Source: Asterionellopsis glacialis
Lineage: Eukaryota > Bacillariophyta > Plagiogrammaphyceae > Rhaphoneidales > Asterionellopsidaceae
Length of the DNA stretch: 23,982 nt
Direction: 5' to 3'
Assembly: GCA_014885115.2 (NCBI GenBank)
Contig: WKLE02000459.1
Location: forward strand, 73,807-97,788
Shown here: positions 1-9,061 of the stretch, piece by piece
Numbering within the stretch: position 1 is the first letter of the stretch
How the letters are laid out: every line of letters begins with the position of its first letter
The notes under the pieces: generated by a model
Seen by the model: the letters and a program-made list of their open reading frames with translations, nothing else
The model's database searches: none
What the model was told of the DNA's origin: nothing
Made by a program: the position numbers and the translations under genes

Positions 1-693
1 AGTACGTACTGAACTGACTGTAACTTTGAACTTTCGTTGGATGAATCAATCGCGGTCGTCCCTACTAACTTCCTTATTGGTCGATGAATAATGACGATCT
101 CAACAAACAAGGCGCATCATCATCATCTACTGGTCTACATTTATTTATATTTTAGGACCAACAAGAAGTGCGTACTCGAAGACAGTTAGGACTCATTGGT
201 GCCAACGAGACACGCGAGACGCAAGGGATCACTCCTCACTGACAGCTCCAAACTTTGAAACGTTTATTGAGCACAAATCATATTAAAAAACCTATTTTAC
301 AGATATACTAACGACACAAGCACGAAACGCACAATTTCGAAATTGATTAGGCTTCTCTTTTTTTTTGACATCTGACTTCGCGAACCTCTGCCTCCGCTAA
401 ACGCGCTCATGTATGACTCTTTAGAGAGGACCTATTGTCGTGTACCAGTAGACTAAGTAACAATATGAAGCGACTATCATGACACTCCACACAACTCTCT
501 ACTGAGGTGAATTCTTTTCTCTCTAAAGAGCGAGAACCCTGCAATCCCGCTTCTATCAGGTACCAAAAGAACCGCTTTATCCGTGAAACGCAAAGCAGGC
601 AAAGACACATAATTTCTTCTTTGAACGACAAAAAACTACAACATCTCTTTGACTGTTTCAAAATCATAATAATTACTCACTATACTGCTAGCT
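1..693. other. Intergenic, leader of RING-H2 gene
   Basis: No convincing gene. Short open frames on both strands here have no domain-like composition. The last part is the presumed promoter and 5' leader of the gene starting at 694. I see no clear TATA box, RNA gene or repeat. Confidence 0.6.
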
Positions 694-1728
694 ATGCATA
701 GTGACCTATCAATAATATTCCTTCTTTGTACTCATGCCATCATCACTGTTAGTGGTCTAAACAACAGTATATTGAAAGATTCTGAGCTTTGGAATGGTGA
801 GCCTTTTGTGGGATTGGTTCGCCATAACTCGCTACGGCATGACTTTGCACCTAACGGAAACACAGAAAAACAAAACCTAAAGAAATCATCGGACATTAGC
901 TCTGGTGGAAAGCAACGAACGCTCGAAATCGAATCAAATAAATATTATTCCGAGGATTTTTCTGCATCGTACTGGAGTAAAACAATCCCAAATGCCAATT
1001 CCTTTTTTCAATTGACTACCTCTTGCCCAACAGGTGAGTTGGATTGGAATAAATGCACTTGTGAAGTGAAACATAACAGTGGGGCTGGATGCGCGAGATG
1101 TTCGGTTTGTCCAGGAAATTTACGCTACTATATAGACTGCAGCAATCTTTATCCTTATGACTATTCTTGTCCAATTGTCAATTGTGATGGTAATTGCGTA
1201 AGCAACCCTTCATTACCAGCACCAGAAGTTAATGAAATGGCAGCAGGAATTGTTGTACTGACGATGATTTTGTTTTTGTTATTGGGCACATCACCATGTT
1301 GCATTGCGTTGTTTTGCCCTAACGGAGAAGGATCGTCATTTAGATGGGGACGTCGGTACCCAAGCATAAGCCCGATGCCACAAAATCCTGAAATAAGACA
1401 GCCAATAATAGATTCGTGCATCATGACCAGGACACTTTCTGCCACTGATCCTTTGGTCTGCAAGAATGTTACAAATTTTGATGAAAGAACTAAGAATAAT
1501 GATTTGCCTTTTGATGAAGTAGAAATGACGATATCCAAAATAACACAAGAAGAAGCCAGTCACGACCCCTGCCAAATATGCCTCGAGCCCTTTCAAGAAG
1601 GGGATAAAGTGAGCTCATCTCTCAAATCGAATTGCAATCATGAGTTTCACCATGGTTGTATAACCGAGTGGCTGAAATTACATGAAACATGTCCCACATG
1701 CAGAGATAAATTTATCTCTCAAGACTGA
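694..1728 (+). CDS. Single-pass membrane RING-H2 finger protein, likely E3 ubiquitin ligase
   Basis: This intronless ORF encodes 344 aa from an ATG start. Residues 1-21 form a hydrophobic signal peptide. Residues 111-168 hold ten cysteines, suggesting a disulfide-bonded lumenal or extracellular domain. Residues about 184-207 are a strongly hydrophobic membrane segment followed by a CC pair. Residues 293-336 are a RING-H2 finger with ligands C293, C296, C314, H316, H319, C322, C333 and C336, plus the usual Trp before the last CPxC pair. The layout predicts an E3 ligase with a lumenal N terminus and cytosolic RING at the C-terminal end. By established family knowledge, RING-H2 fingers recruit E2-ubiquitin; the substrate is unknown. 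It resembles PA-TM-RING proteins in topology, but the ectodomain is Cys-rich and I do not recognise a protease-associated fold. The domain call is secure; the ligase activity is inferred. Confidence 0.88.
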   Translation: MHSDLSIIFLLCTHAIITVSGLNNSILKDSELWNGEPFVGLVRHNSLRHDFAPNGNTEKQNLKKSSDISSGGKQRTLEIESNKYYSEDFSASYWSKTIPNANSFFQLTTSCPTGELDWNKCTCEVKHNSGAGCARCSVCPGNLRYYIDCSNLYPYDYSCPIVNCDGNCVSNPSLPAPEVNEMAAGIVVLTMILFLLLGTSPCCIALFCPNGEGSSFRWGRRYPSISPMPQNPEIRQPIIDSCIMTRTLSATDPLVCKNVTNFDERTKNNDLPFDEVEMTISKITQEEASHDPCQICLEPFQEGDKVSSSLKSNCNHEFHHGCITEWLKLHETCPTCRDKFISQD

Positions 1729-3321
1729 TACATAGAATTCAATGCCAAAGATGGCGTGGATATCTGCCTACTTTGTAATATCATAGATAATGCTGGACTA
1801 AATACGAATCTCTATCTGAACCTCAAACCGTGTAAGTACATATTATACTGCTACTGTATTGGAAGACCCGTGCTTTTAGGCGAACTTAGAGATGAAAGCT
1901 TTTCTGGGGCATGTAGTAAGTTTTCTTTCGTATGCACTGGAAAAGACACAATAGTTCACCGCGAAGCTGACCCACGATATTTCTTACGATCTTGGTTTCG
2001 TACGAATAGTATCCTCAGAAGAACATTCAGTAGTCAACACGAATATAGTTTAGCAAATCTTCTTCACGGGCTCTAATTTTAGTACCGAGGAATAACATGT
2101 TAGACTGGAAAAAAAGAAAAGGGATAACCCTTTACAATTGTCATTTCTATCTTACATCCACCAACTTCTGCTGTATGGATAGCCGTTGTTGCTTTTGTCG
2201 GTGACGAAGGAAGTTCGGATCGCGTTTGGCTCTGAATGCAATATAACGGGGTATTTCTGAATAATCGTATTATTCTGTACCGTTACTAAAATTATATATG
2301 GATCCCGAACTTATCTCCAAACAGCGACAAGTGCAATGTCGGCACTAGTCAGAGTTTCATAGATAATAGGACCACGCCTGTATGCATGTGGGGTTGAGGA
2401 GGTTGAACGTCATTTCTTTCTTTCAATTGGAAGTGCATCCTCTACCTGCTCGTATTATAGTTTAGTTACATAGGATCCTTGCCCTTTTCCATTGAGATGT
2501 AGATTTTATGGTTTCTTTTTGGATCTTGCTCTATAGACCATCACGCCCGTCAGGAGTAACACTGTACTCGTATGCCTACCGATAGGACTTACTCCTGCGA
2601 ACAGTTTCTAATGTAATCTGTAGTTATTTCCAACAGTATTCATAGTGAGCCTCTATCGAGTGTCTCTTTCGCATTAGCAAACGTGTTTTTGGATTTTTTT
2701 ACTCTCACCGAGTAAAGATGCGAGCGATACAGTAGCGCTTAGATTCGATGCAAAATATTTCGTCGCATGAAAAAAGGGTACAAATATCTGTTGAAAAGAG
2801 AGACATGCTTATCATATTGTCTGTGCTATGTATGTTATATAGTCTATTTAAAAAGCTATCAATTACTCTACAAATTCGAAGATGATCGTATAAATGCTAA
2901 TGAAAAACATCGGTTGATGTTAAAAATTCTTTGTGAATACAAATCCTAAAGCAGTGAAGGAGACCCAATAATATTGATGCCCACCCTACTTATTCATAAA
3001 ACGAGAAGGAAAAAAGGTAGCGTATGAATGATACTCATGTCTCCTCCTTCCCTCTCAAAAATCCATATAAAAATCGAAATTATCATTCTTTTTCAATTTT
3101 GGCATAAGCCGAGTATATACCTAGATATCTTGCAAAGAAAATGATATTGAAATCCAATGTAAATACATTTATCAATCATGTATCAATCATTCATGATAAA
3201 GTTCTCAAACCAATAAGACGAACAAATTGTTTTTCTGTTTTCCGACCTTGCAACTCTTTTTGCAGTTCAGCTCGTGACAACAATCCGGCTCCCGGAGGTT
3301 TGTCATAGCTTAGCTATGCAC
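1729..3321. other. Intergenic region without supported gene
   Basis: This is about 1.6 kb of AT-rich sequence. The open frames here are either started by non-ATG codons (1756-2076) or are short with a biased, hydrophobic composition (2767-2949). I see no repeat, RNA gene or recognisable domain. Confidence 0.55.
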
Positions 3322-3561
3322 TTATTCTCTTTCACTGTCAGCAGAAAGGGTGTCGTCAAGAACTCGCGCCAAGAACAATCTTCTTTTAATTCTATGAAGG
3401 CGTCTCGAAAGAGATCGGATTTCCTCTTGGCGAAGTGAGTCGTCACTGCATAGTTCACAGTCACAGACCATTTGCGTTGAAGGGCAGGTGTCAGCAAGAT
3501 TAGATGATTCCTCTAAAGCGTCGTCAGAGATTGGTAGGATGCTTGCAGCTAGTGGTGGCAT
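3322..3561 (-). CDS. Uncertain small hypothetical protein (79 aa)
   Basis: The ATG at 3561 has A at -3 and opens a 79-aa frame; the frame stays open upstream but without another ATG. The C-terminal half is highly charged and helix-like, with an Arg/Lys-rich stretch (RRLHRIKRRLFLARV). The middle holds the CDCELC cysteine cluster. No family is recognised. Composition is more protein-like than in neighbouring shadow frames, but the stretch could also be the last exon of an unseen transcript or chance. It lies antisense in the region upstream of the oligopeptidase gene. Confidence 0.3.
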   Translation of the reverse strand: MPPLAASILPISDDALEESSNLADTCPSTQMVCDCELCSDDSLRQEEIRSLSRRLHRIKRRLFLARVLDDTLSADSERE

Positions 3562-3722
3562 CGTCGATGTGGTTGATTCAAAAATGTAGTTGCGATGAGC
3601 TATTGATAGCAATTTTGGTATTGTTTTCTATCGTCTGATGTAAATAATAAAAATGAACGTGGCGTGCCAATCAATGCTCCGGTTCTTTTTCCGTTTTTTT
3701 CTGTTCCTTTTCTTCTTTTTGG

Positions 3723-3728
3723 TGACGT
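3723..3728 (+). promoter_or_regulatory. TGACGT half-site (CCRE/bZIP-like)
   Basis: Exact TGACGT about 440 bp upstream of the oligopeptidase start. This hexamer is the core of the CO2/cAMP-responsive elements described in the diatom Phaeodactylum tricornutum. Occupancy is inference, and a hexamer alone is weak evidence. Confidence 0.25.
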
Positions 3729-3950
3729 GATTGGTTGTGAAGTTACCAGTGTCATTTCTAGACACGACTCCGTCTCTCCGATTTTGTCACATGGAAATCG
3801 ATTGGCTTCTTTTTCGGATCAAGAAGCAGATCAAAAATTGCCAGTCGTGCTTCCAACTCGAGGTTTGTTGTGGTTTTAGCTTCGAAAAAACTCGTAACAC
3901 GTGGCGATGTAGGACGAGAGATGGGGTTCGATTTTCTGCTAGAGACGCAG

Positions 3951-3956
3951 ACGTCA
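3951..3956 (+). promoter_or_regulatory. ACGTCA half-site (CCRE/bZIP-like)
   Basis: Exact ACGTCA, the reverse complement of the site at 3723, about 212 bp upstream of the oligopeptidase ATG. Two opposed half-sites in one promoter are suggestive, not proof. Confidence 0.25.
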
Positions 3957-4167
3957 TCGGCAGGATACACGCCAGGATGGGAAAGATTTTACGATCTCTA
4001 CTAGTATTAATAGGTCCTCTCTCTCTCTAGAGTAGAGACTAGTCCAAGATACCCTGTTCCGAACTCTGTGTCAGTGGTGCAGCTTGGGTCAGCAGACACC
4101 CGCTCTCATTTTTGCTTTCTTTGACATCAAGGTGAGCACAAAAAAACTCGATCAAGTGAAGTTCGAG

Positions 4168-6577
4168 ATGAAGATCCATGCTAGTGCTGTTGCGTTGATG
4201 GCTTTGAATTCTTCTGCCAGAGCCTTCTCTTCTGTTCTTTCTCGTGCTGCTGGTACGTGCTTTTTGCAATCGAATAACATTGTAGTGCTTTTTAAAAATT
4301 ATTGATCTGCAACTCAGTTTCAGATTTGATATTTTCATAAAAGCTCATAACCCAGTTTCATTTGTCACTCAAATCTTGTTTACAGGTCGTCAGTCCACTC
4401 GTATTCCTTTGGCCATGGTTTCCACTAGTACAGATGTCGAAAACCCATTGCTTCAACAAGAAGGTCTTCCTAAGTTTGAATCCATTGACCCCTCTCACCT
4501 TACTCCGGCAGTGAAATCTTTGCTCGAAAACTTGGATACTGGTTTGGCCGATTTGGAATCCAAATTGACTAGCATTGAAAAGCCAGATTATATCGATGTT
4601 CTTCCTCAGGTTGAAAAGCTCCAACATCCTCTTGGATATGTTTGGGGTGTAGCCGGTCATCTTAATGGTGTGAAGAATGGAGATGAATTGCGCAAGGCAT
4701 ACGAAGAAAACCAAGCAAGTGTAGTTCAGGCTATGACTAAATTTTCTCAAAGCAAACCCTTGTACGATGCATTGGCGGCTCTAGAAAAGGAAATCGGTGG
4801 AGAAGATTTCGAGGCCATGCAAAAACAACGTGCCGTCGAGCAATCTTTGAGAAGTATGACCTTGGGAGGTGTTGGTTTGGAAGGAGAAAAAAAGGAACGA
4901 TTCAATGAAATCAGGATGAGACTTGCAGAATTGAGTACTTCCTTTGGTAACCACGTACTTGATTCTACGAAGAAGTTTGCGCTTACCATTGAAGACCCAG
5001 CTAAACTTGAATCTGTTCCATCGTCTGCAAAGGCAATGTGGGCCAATGCGCATATCATGCATTTGAAATCTGAAGGGAAAGAAGATGTTGGAGAAATCGA
5101 TCCCGAGGCAGGACCTTACCGTATTACGCTTGATGCTCCTTCCTACATTGCTGCCATGTCCCACTTACCTGACCGCACCCTTCGTGAAGAAATTTACCGT
5201 GGATTTTTGACAAGGGGATCTGAATTTTCTGGAGAAGATCTTGATAATGTGCCACTCATCTACGAAATTCTGCAACTTAAACAAGAGGCAGCTGAAATGT
5301 TGGGTTTCGACAACTACGCTCAACAGAGTCTTGCTGCTAAAATGGCACCCACTGTTGAAGCTGTTGGTGAATTGACAGACCTCATCGCTGACAAGGCATT
5401 GCCAGCAGCAATGAAGGAACTCGAAGAAATCACCGATATGGCTAGAAAGGAAGGCGGCGACGAATACAGTGAAGAAAATCTTGAGAAACTTATGCCTTGG
5501 GACACAACTTTCTGGAGTGAACGTTTGAAGGAATCCAAATTTGATCTCACAGAAGAGGAACTTCGTCCTTACTTTGCCCTCCCCGCTGTGTTGGATGGTA
5601 TGTTTGGTCTTGTTGAACGTATTTTCAACATTGAAGTACGTCGCGCCGACGGTGATGCTGAAGTCTGGAATCCTGACGTAGGATTCTTCAAGGTTTTTGA
5701 CGTTGAATCTGGTGATCAAATTGCCAGCTTTTATCTCGATCCATACTCACGTCCAGAAAACAAGCGCGGTGGAGCGTGGATGGATGTTTGTCTTGGCAAG
5801 TCAGAAGCCATTGGATGTGACATTCCTGTTGCCTATCTCACATGCAATGGCTCCCCTCCTGTTGGCGACACACCCAGTCTTATGACTTTCCGTGAAGTTG
5901 AAACCCTGTTCCATGAATTTGGACACGGGTTACAACACATGCTTACAAAGGCTACTGTCGGTGATGTTGCTGGAATCAACGGAGTCGAATGGGATGCTGT
6001 GGAACTACCTTCACAATTCATGGAGAACTGGTGTTACGATGAAAAAACTATCTATGGATTCGCCAAGCACTACGAGACTGGTGAACCACTCCCCAAAGAT
6101 ATGTTTGAAAAGTTAAAGGAACAAAAAACTTTCAATGCAGGAATGATGTCCTGTCGCCAGCTCTTGTTTGGTAAACTCGATATGGAATTGCATTCTAACT
6201 TTGATGCCAAGGCTGCAGCAAGTGGTGAGGGTGAATCTATCTTTGACGTTCATCGTCGTATGGCAGAAAAGTACACCCCCTATGCACTTCCACTCCCCGA
6301 GGACCGCTTTTTGTGTGCGTTCAACCACATTTTCGCAGGTGGATACGCCGCTGGATACTATTCTTACAAATGGGCTGAAGTGATGAGTGCTGATGCTTTT
6401 GGTGCTTTCGAAGATGTTGGTTTGGAAAACGAAGAAGAGGTCAAGAAGGTTGGTATGCTTTTCCGTGAAACAGTTTTGAGTTTGGGTGGCGGAGTTCCTC
6501 CAACTGAAGTTTTCACAAGATTCCGCGGACGGGAACCTACGCCAGACGCTCTTTTGCGTCACAGCGGTCTCGCCTAA
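4168..6577 (+). CDS. Peptidase family M3 zinc oligopeptidase (oligopeptidase A / organellar oligopeptidase type)
   Basis: Two exons, 4168-4252 and 4386-6577, are separated by a 133-nt GT-AG intron (donor GTACGT, acceptor TTTACAG). They join in frame through a split Gly codon and give 758 aa. The catalytic zinc motif HEFGH is at residues 538-542, and the third ligand is probably the Glu of VELPSQ near residue 568. The C-terminal AGYYSYKW stretch carries the Tyr-rich substrate-site motif of M3 enzymes. Similarity is closest to bacterial PrlC (oligopeptidase A). The plant relative, organellar oligopeptidase, degrades cleaved targeting peptides in chloroplasts and mitochondria. The first 28 residues are hydrophobic then Ser/Arg-rich, with an ARA-F site resembling a diatom plastid signal-peptide cleavage site, though a mitochondrial presequence is also possible. 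A second ATG (residue 39, at 4415) with good context could give a cytosolic form. Confidence 0.93.
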
Positions 6578-7492
6578 TCTTGCAGCTGCATTGCTGAAAC
6601 AAAACTGAGCTAGTCATGGCACTGCAGTAAGCATAACTATAACAATACATATTCAATATACACTTTTTTTCAAAATACTGTACTCCTTTTCTGGCATGTT
6701 CATTTTACTGAAAACAATATTTCTCGGTTGCACAATCGAAACTAACCAAGCTCTGCAGTAACAACTATATTTTCTGTCAATCTTGATTATTCCCAGACCT
6801 GATCTCTCTAGTTATCTACGATGTAAGAAAAATCTCTGAAAACTGCTGTTCTGAAAAAAAGCAGCGAAGGTCTAGTAAATTGTGCAAGTTCATTTTGGTT
6901 AGGGTTTTTTCTCTCACTTTGACAAGAAAAAACTAGACTAGAGAGTCTATCGAATGACATTTATATATCATAAAATGAAATGTAATATCATTTTATTTTA
7001 CTCTTTTTAAATCTTTTTTGCTCTACTCTGCTAATATGTTTTTTCTTTCGTCCGTATAATAACGATCAAAGTGTGATATATTTGTGTTTTGGTATCGTAC
7101 ACATCGATGCAAATTTCTTCTCCTTTAATATCTCCTTGTTTACTAAACTTTCTTTTGTGTTGCTTTTGGAAAGCTCTTGGGATATATGGCCAAACACATG
7201 GCGACTGAATATCTGCAAGTGTGGTGAACAGCTCAACTTGAGAGTACAACCTTTAATGAGATTCAGTCGGTCGTTCTTGGCGCGCCTCCTTTGTCGAATC
7301 CCGCTTTTCAATAGGTGGACCAGACTCTTGTCTGATGACTTCGATTCTTTGTTCGTGCCTTGCTCTGAAGTTCAAGAGATGGGCACAGCCTGACAAAACA
7401 GAGCCGTGATTTTCTCCGTTTATACCTTGAGAACAAACTAATCACTACGAACTCATACTTGTTCTCCATGGATGGAGTGCGTAACGATAGAT
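6578..7492. other. Intergenic region between oligopeptidase and small acidic protein
   Basis: AT-rich sequence with no supported gene. The two longest open frames (7073-7393 on + and 7066-7311 on -) overlap each other, start at GTG and TTG, and have no recognisable domain. The first few hundred bases presumably hold the 3' UTR of the oligopeptidase transcript. Confidence 0.5.
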
Positions 7493-7750
7493 TTATTCGC
7501 TATCGCCATCAAGTTCCATAGAATTCATGCCCTCATTAATGGCTTTGAGTTCAAGATCCGTAAGTTGACCCCATGTGTCACCATTACCGGAGTCTTCCCC
7601 TAAGGCGCACTGTTTTCCAATCATATCGTCGGCATTGTCTAGGTCGTTCTCGCAAGATGGATCCAGATTTCTAAGATCTCGATAAGTTCGTCGAGTTGCA
7701 CTCGTTCCCCATCCCTCTTTTCCATGTTTTTCGTCTTCCTTGTTTGACAT
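7493..7750 (-). CDS. Small acidic hypothetical protein (85 aa)
   Basis: The ATG at 7750 (ACC directly before it, so A at -3) opens an 85-aa frame. A further in-frame ATG at 7792 would add 14 residues but has a poorer context. The protein is hydrophilic and acidic, with an Arg-rich patch (TRRTYRDLRNLDPS) near residues 18-31 and an acidic C terminus ending DGDSE. There is no signal peptide or membrane segment. I do not recognise a family. The regular polar composition and sensible start favour a real gene or a terminal exon. It is transcribed away from the proteasome-like gene, sharing a 1.3-kb spacer with it. Confidence 0.5.
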   Translation of the reverse strand: MSNKEDEKHGKEGWGTSATRRTYRDLRNLDPSCENDLDNADDMIGKQCALGEDSGNGDTWGQLTDLELKAINEGMNSMELDGDSE

Positions 7751-8414
7751 GGTGATGAAAATTCCGATTTCAAATGAAGCTTCCGACGGCATATAATGTT
7801 GGTTTTCTTTGTGGTTCTCGCCAATGTTATGCGAATGGTGTATCACTTGGAATGCTGTGCATTTTATGCGAAACAACAATAAATTTTGGTTTGAGAAAAG
7901 ACAAGTTTAAAAAAATGTCTTACCTGTTATATGTACTAATTCTAGTTCTCATTTTAGTCTACAGTGCGTGCAGCATTTCATGTCCCACAAATGGATCTTA
8001 TTGGATATTTTTTGTACTAAATAAATGTTCGGAATCTCTCCGAGGGCAGTAGGTTCCTACCAGCTTTCCCGCCTTCGTTACGCGCGGCAGTCTCTAGTCA
8101 CGGCGTGAGTCTGTATGATGTGGCAAATTTGGGTGTCATGCTGATGTGGCGACAGGAGGACCCCAGCTTTAACATTCGTATGTATCTCCACAGAATTAAA
8201 CTCAAATGTCATATTAAATAGGAAAGTTATGTAATGAACAGATTCCTATTCATAAGTAAAGAATGACATTCCATGAATCGTTATCCAAATAATGATATAA
8301 TATTGATTATGAGTATGACAATTATCAGGATAGATATTATAATATTATTATAATTTCTACGATTCTACTCCAATGAGTTGTTTTCCACAGCTATTAAAAA
8401 AATTAGCAAATTAC

Positions 8415-8444
8415 TACCAGGTAACAGTTTTACTGTACCTGGTA
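8415..8444. repeat. Imperfect inverted repeat built from two TACCWGGTA palindromes
   Basis: The left arm 8415-8427 (TACCAGGTAACAG) and right arm 8433-8444 (CTGTACCTGGTA) pair with one unmatched base around a 5-nt loop. Each arm contains its own nine-base palindrome. This could be a protein-binding dyad, a foldback transcript or a transposon-end remnant. Confidence 0.6.
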
Positions 8445-8673
8445 CGAGATCGTAAGGTACTCATATCAAAAAATATATTACCTGTACTACTCCTGCATTA
8501 TTTGATTCGAGTAACTAACGGCACTTTTATTGATGTTGTTTTGTTTCATCAATAATACAGAGCCAGCCAGCCGAATTAGGCTGGAAGGGCGCGGCCAAAC
8601 AAAAAATTCTTGTTTGTTCCCGAATCTTTGGAATGTTCAATGCCTTCTTCCATTACCAGAAAATATGGTCTAG

Positions 8674-8709
8674 TACCAGGTACTCGTTCATGTTACCATA
8701 CCTGGTAAC
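8674..8709. repeat. Second pair of TACCWGGTA palindromes
   Basis: TACCAGGTA lies at 8674-8682 and TACCTGGTA at 8699-8707. The second sits in a perfect GTTACC / GGTAAC inverted repeat (8692-8697 and 8704-8709). The same nine-base motif occurs twice at 8415-8444, about 250 bp away. Confidence 0.6.
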
Positions 8710-9061
8710 AGCAAATTCCTACCGGTAACACGTCAGACTGCGGCATCCCTGACGACTGGGTGTGCTGGCAGATGGTGAAAATCTTTTGAAAGCCTGCCGA
8801 TCCACTCTGCCGGCCAATGATGTAGGTACGGGCTTCGCTCCCTATTCGTTTTTCTCCTCAGCATTTTTTAGACATAGACTAGCTCCTATCAACTCTATCT
8901 CAAATCTCGAGGTTGCTTGTCTGAAAAATTCTACAGTAGCAGCATGTCAGAAACATCAGAGCCTTGATTGATCAAAGACGGTAAACGCCCCAATACTTTA
9001 CCAAGAGCATCCCGGTCTACAAGCACGAAAACAAAGGGGAACTCGAATATACAAACCGAAA

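Larger units (their letters stand above)
3562..4167. other. Promoter and leader region of the M3 oligopeptidase gene
   Basis: No gene is supported here. The interval contains two half-sites of the CRE/bZIP type (TGACGT at 3723-3728, ACGTCA at 3951-3956) and a CT-rich stretch near 4018-4030. Several open frames on both strands lack ATG starts or coding character. Confidence 0.5.
7751..9061. other. Divergent spacer with palindrome cluster
   Basis: No gene is supported. The part at 8280-8360 is very AT-rich. The part at 8415-8735 carries four exact TACCWGGTA palindromes, a perfect six-base-pair hairpin (CCAGCC / GGCTGG, 8567-8584) and an ACGTCA half-site at 8730-8735. Open frames in this interval lack coding character. 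Confidence 0.55.

Noticed and set aside
407..667. 86-aa minus-strand open frame
   Set aside because: No domain, hydrophobic and Cys-rich chance composition, and it overlaps the leader of the RING-H2 gene.
1756..2076. 106-aa open frame just after the RING-H2 gene
   Set aside because: Starts at GTG, has no recognisable domain and lies in probable 3' UTR. I considered a readthrough exon but saw no splice sites linking it.
2767..2949. 60-aa hydrophobic open frame with an ATG
   Set aside because: Tyr/Leu/Cys-heavy composition typical of AT-rich noncoding sequence; no family.
3664..4030. Overlapping open frames on both strands upstream of the oligopeptidase
   Set aside because: Mutually overlapping, no coding signature, and they occupy the likely promoter.
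7066..7393. Overlapping 81- and 106-aa open frames on opposite strands
   Set aside because: Begin at TTG and GTG respectively, with no domain in either.
7774..8052. 92-aa plus-strand frame with a hydrophobic segment
   Set aside because: Lies opposite the leader of the small acidic gene; the apparent membrane segment is probably due to T-rich sequence.
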